Source of the DNA: an uncultured Victivallales bacterium | GTDB taxonomy: Bacteria; Verrucomicrobiota; Lentisphaeria; Victivallales; UBA1829 | DNA length: 64,000 nt | Assembly: GCA_944391115.1 (NCBI GenBank) | Contig: CALXSJ010000008.1 | Span: 1-64,000, forward strand | Direction of reading: 5' to 3' | In this document: positions 60,943 through 64,000 of the stretch, one piece after another | Layout of the letters: every line of letters starts with the position of its first letter | How positions within the stretch are numbered: position 1 is the stretch's first letter | Made by a program: the position numbers and the translations under genes | The notes under the pieces: model-generated | The model's input: only the letters and a program-made list of their open reading frames with translations | Told to the model about the DNA's origin: nothing | Databases searched by the model: none

Positions 60943-63243
60943 ATGCTTAAGATTCTTGTTCCGAAAAAACAGGGCGTCTTCCGGATCGCCGGAGAGGAAT
61001 TCGCCGCGATCTGGAAGAAATCCACGGGGGAGACGCTTCCCGTCGTTACCAGGGATGACGGGAAAAGCGACCTGGTCGTTCTCGGATCCGATGCCGTCAA
61101 TGCGTTTGCGCACGCGAAGATCATTGAAAAAGTCATCCCGCAGTTCCGGATCCGGACCAATATGGACGACTATCAGCTGATCTCCGCAAAGGACGGGAAG
61201 CGCAATCTGCTCTTTATCGCCGGCGGAAGACCGCGCGCGCTGCTTTACGGCGTCTATCACTTTTTCGAGTCGCAGGCGGACTGTCACTATTTCTGGGACG
61301 GCGATGTGATTCCCGCGCACAGGAAAATCAGGATTTCCGGAGTTGACATTCTGGAGCGTCCCCGGTTTGAATATCGCGGACTGCGCTATTTCGCGCACCG
61401 GAGCCTGAACCGCTTCCAGGCGGAACACTGGGATTTCCCGGAGTGGAAGCGCGAGATCGACTGGCTCCTCAAGCGCCGCCTGAATTTCTTCATGCTCCGC
61501 ATCGGGCTGGACGATCTGTTCCAGAAGGCGTTCCCCGAAATTGTCCGGTATCCGGGATACGAGGTCCCGGAGTCGAAGGCCCGCTCCTACGACGACCGGA
61601 ATCTCTTCTGGAGCCTGAAATACCGCGGCGAGCTCCGGAAGAAAATTCTCGCCTATGCCCGGGAGCGCGATCTGCTGCATCCCGAGGACGTCGGGACCAT
61701 GACGCACTGGTACAGCAGGACGCCGCATGATTTCCTGAACAAGGTCAATCCGGATTTCCTTCCGCAGGCGACTGCCGGCTACAGTGAAAAAACGGGTCTT
61801 GTCTGGGACATCCGCAAGGACGCGAATCTTGACAACTACTTCAAGCTGACCGAGACTCACATCCGCGAATACGGCGCGCCGGAGATCTTCCACACGATCG
61901 GACTTGCCGAACGCCAGTGCTACACCGATCACGCGTCCAATCACCAGATGAAGCTCTACACCTACCGGCGGATCATCGCGAAGCTGCGCGAAAAATATCC
62001 TCTGGCGCCGCTCCTGATCGGGACCTGGGATTTCTGCATGTACTGGTCGAATGAGGAAGTGCGTTCGCTCGTGGAGGAGCTCGATCCGGAGCACACGCTG
62101 ATTTTCGACTATACCTCCGACACGACCGACGAGATTCACAATTTCACCAACTGGGGAATCATGGGGAAATTCCCGTGGATTTTCGGCATTTTCCATGCCT
62201 ATGAACCGGCGAATGAGATCCGCGGGAACTATGACATCATCGAACGGCGGCTGCCTCTCGCGGCGGCGGATCCGATGTGCCGCGGTCTGGTCTACTGGCC
62301 GGAGTGTTCGCATACGGACACCCTCATGCTGGACTACATGTCCGCCAATGCGTGGAACCCCGCAAACGGAAAGCTGAAGGATTTTCTGCCGGGCTTCTGC
62401 GAACGGCGCTACGGAAAGTTCGCTTCCGTCATGCTTCCCGTCTGGGAAAAAGCCATGACGCTTGCCAAGCTGATCGGATGGTTCGGACCGCAGGATCACA
62501 CCGATCTGCCCTGTTCGTTCTCGGACATGCTGTTCCGCATCCGCCTGGCCGGGCCGTCGTTCAATCTGGATGCCGCGATGCTCGACAAGCTGCGCCGTCA
62601 GCACAGGCTTCTGGACCCGGAAATCGGGGGCGCTCCGGAGATTTTCCGTCTCCTTGCCGCGCTGAAAGTTCCGGAGGGCAGTGTCTTCCTCCGCCGGGAC
62701 CGCATCGATCTGGCGCGGACGATCGTTTCGCGCGTGCAGAGTTACGCGTTCGCAAAACTGGGACTCTCGATGGAGGCGTGGCGCGGGAAAAAATGCGCTT
62801 CCGGGAAAGTGCTGAATCTGCTCCAGGCTCTTCTGACGACGGTCGAGCTGGAAAACGCGCTTCTTGACGCGCACGAGGATTACAGTCTCCATGATTCGCT
62901 CAAACTTCTGGAGCAGAAGCACAGAACCAATCCGGATTTCGAGCGGACGCTCAAGGGAAATGCGGAAAACGGATACTGCCGTTCCTACATCAGCGAACTG
63001 TTCCGGGGCGTCTATCTGCCTGAAATGCGGGTCTTTTCGGAATGGATCGCGGGAAAAATCCGTTCCGGCGACCGTTCCGAATGGAGGTTCCCGGCGGATT
63101 TCGACGCACGGGAAAAAGCCATTCAGGACAAGTTCTATGCAACTCCGCTTTCGGAGCTTGCACCGGATCACGCGAAAGCCGCGCGCGCGCTTTCTTCCAC
63201 ATTGAAACAGCTCTCCGCCGCGGCGGAGCAAATTTTAGCCTGA
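60943..63243 (+). CDS. GH89-like alpha-N-acetylglucosaminidase
   Basis: A 766-residue protein resembling GH89/NAGLU. An N-terminal domain (LFIAGGRPRALLYGVYHFFE) is followed by the family's barrel start EWKREIDWLLKRRLNFFML, KFPWIFGIFHAYE and the probable nucleophile Glu454 in YWPECSH, aligned with the MTPEG of NAGLU. A candidate acid is Glu323 in IGLAERQC. The C-terminal 250 residues are helical. GGGAGG precedes the ATG. No signal peptide is seen, so it acts inside the cell. GH89 releases alpha-linked GlcNAc, for example from mucin or heparan-type glycans. Confidence 0.8.
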   Translation: MLKILVPKKQGVFRIAGEEFAAIWKKSTGETLPVVTRDDGKSDLVVLGSDAVNAFAHAKIIEKVIPQFRIRTNMDDYQLISAKDGKRNLLFIAGGRPRALLYGVYHFFESQADCHYFWDGDVIPAHRKIRISGVDILERPRFEYRGLRYFAHRSLNRFQAEHWDFPEWKREIDWLLKRRLNFFMLRIGLDDLFQKAFPEIVRYPGYEVPESKARSYDDRNLFWSLKYRGELRKKILAYARERDLLHPEDVGTMTHWYSRTPHDFLNKVNPDFLPQATAGYSEKTGLVWDIRKDANLDNYFKLTETHIREYGAPEIFHTIGLAERQCYTDHASNHQMKLYTYRRIIAKLREKYPLAPLLIGTWDFCMYWSNEEVRSLVEELDPEHTLIFDYTSDTTDEIHNFTNWGIMGKFPWIFGIFHAYEPANEIRGNYDIIERRLPLAAADPMCRGLVYWPECSHTDTLMLDYMSANAWNPANGKLKDFLPGFCERRYGKFASVMLPVWEKAMTLAKLIGWFGPQDHTDLPCSFSDMLFRIRLAGPSFNLDAAMLDKLRRQHRLLDPEIGGAPEIFRLLAALKVPEGSVFLRRDRIDLARTIVSRVQSYAFAKLGLSMEAWRGKKCASGKVLNLLQALLTTVELENALLDAHEDYSLHDSLKLLEQKHRTNPDFERTLKGNAENGYCRSYISELFRGVYLPEMRVFSEWIAGKIRSGDRSEWRFPADFDAREKAIQDKFYATPLSELAPDHAKAARALSSTLKQLSAAAEQILA

Positions 63244-63262
63244 ACAGGAAAGGAAATCCAAA

Positions 63263-64000
63263 ATGTCTGAAATCAATGACTTCGGTTACGTCGAAAAGGC
63301 GTTCGCCAACATCCGCGAGGTCGTCGAAAAACAGGGCGCCAACATCCACAAGGCGGCCTCACTGATGGCGGATGCGATCTGCGAAGACAAACTCATCAAC
63401 GTTTACGCCGGCGGCGGACATACCACGCTGGCAATGGGCGAGATGTTCTTCCGCGCGGGCGGACTCGCCAACATCAATCCGATCATGGAAACCGCGCTTT
63501 CCGTTTTCAATCAGGCGCTGAAGTATCTGGAACTGGAGCGGACCGTGAACTTCGGCGCGTCGATCGTGAAATACTATGATCTCCAAAAGGACGATCTCCT
63601 GATTATTTTCCACAACATCGGGATCAATCCCGCGACGATCGATGCGGCGATGGAGGCGAAAAGGCGCGGCGTGAAGATCATCGCCGTGGCAAGTTCCTGC
63701 TGGCAGAACGAAATGCCCGCGGATCACTTCATCCGTCATCCGTCCGGAAAAAATCTCTTCGACTTCGCGGACGTGTGCATCGACGACTACAATCCCGTCG
63801 GCGACGCGATCGTGAACGTTCCCGGACTGGATACGCCCATCGCGCCGGTTTCCAACCTGGTCGATTTCACGATCGCGCACCTGCTGGAAATCGAAACAGT
63901 CCGGATCTGCGTGGAACGCGGCGTCGTTCCGCCTGTCTGGAACAGCGCCAACACGCCCGGCGGGGACGAGAAGAACGCCGCCTATCTCAAAAAATACAAA
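63263..64000 (+). CDS. SIS-domain sugar-phosphate protein (UPF0309-like), 3' end outside window
   Basis: The 246 visible residues form a SIS domain: INVYAGGGHTTLAMGEMFFRAGGLANINPI, then LLIIFHNIGINPATIDAAMEAKRRG and ADVCIDDYNPVGDAI. This agrees with the UPF0309 sugar isomerase-like group. Such proteins bind phosphorylated amino sugars and may isomerise or deaminate them. AGGAAAGGAAA precedes the ATG, 19 bases after the GH89-like stop. It probably handles the amino sugar released by GH89. The C-terminus runs past base 64000. Confidence 0.82.
   Translation, partial: MSEINDFGYVEKAFANIREVVEKQGANIHKAASLMADAICEDKLINVYAGGGHTTLAMGEMFFRAGGLANINPIMETALSVFNQALKYLELERTVNFGASIVKYYDLQKDDLLIIFHNIGINPATIDAAMEAKRRGVKIIAVASSCWQNEMPADHFIRHPSGKNLFDFADVCIDDYNPVGDAIVNVPGLDTPIAPVSNLVDFTIAHLLEIETVRICVERGVVPPVWNSANTPGGDEKNAAYLKKYK

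Overview
The window looks like chromosome from a Lentisphaerota bacterium, probably a Victivallis-like glycan degrader. The grounds are indirect: five prepilin-like proteins with an N-terminal cleavage/methylation helix and C-terminal H-X9-D signatures, four DUF4838 proteins, many secreted and cytosolic glycoside hydrolases without any SusC/SusD pair, moderately high GC, and a local regulator in front of each sugar cluster. No rRNA, tRNA, insertion sequence, phage gene or CRISPR array was seen. The assignment rests on gene families, not on a phylogenetic marker.

Layout. 1-4614 (minus): a 2-hydroxyacyl-CoA dehydratase activase/dehydratase fusion, a cupin, a repeat-rich lipoprotein, hisI and the start of murB. 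4837-5487: a small secreted unknown. 5563-9725 (minus): DUF4838 protein plus cytosolic GH20-like enzyme, divergent from 10067-17284 (plus): GntR/LacI-type regulator, pseudopilin, DUF2341/LamG protein, DUF4838 protein, GH42. 17307-32511 (minus) is a probable 15-kb operon: RpiR regulator, sugar kinase, nanE, murQ, two paralogous pseudopilins, a frame-broken secreted enzyme, GH42, M42 peptidase, a second secreted enzyme and an unknown. 32933-47855 holds a pseudopilin divergent from an FAD enzyme, then a long DUF4838 protein, AraC regulator and GH20-like enzyme, then LacI regulator, pseudopilin, DUF4838 protein and beta-propeller lyase-like protein. 48021-57548 is mostly housekeeping: hrpA, a GNAT acetyltransferase, hemW, larC and glgB, with an unusual hairpin-repeat array between larC and glgB. 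57795-64000 is another sugar cluster: GntR/LacI-type regulator, serine hydrolase, TIM-barrel protein, GH89-like enzyme and a SIS protein.

The accessory DNA is built from repeated modules: regulator, pseudopilin, large secreted DUF4838 or TIM-barrel protein, then cytosolic glycosidases. Genes inside a module often overlap by ATGA, and several regulators have near-consensus promoters with operator-like palindromes. The inferred logic is that secreted proteins bind or open a glycan outside, intracellular GH20, GH42 and GH89 enzymes finish it, and murQ, nanE, the kinase and the SIS protein feed amino sugars into central metabolism.

The most unusual items are a family of hairpin-rich repeats (32616-32690, 35375-35498, 54736-54984), always just upstream of a gene and pointing away from it, with a compensatory stem change between two copies; a three-copy triple-hairpin tandem repeat at 55016-55320; and a gene broken exactly at a perfect 13-bp inverted repeat (24876-24910).
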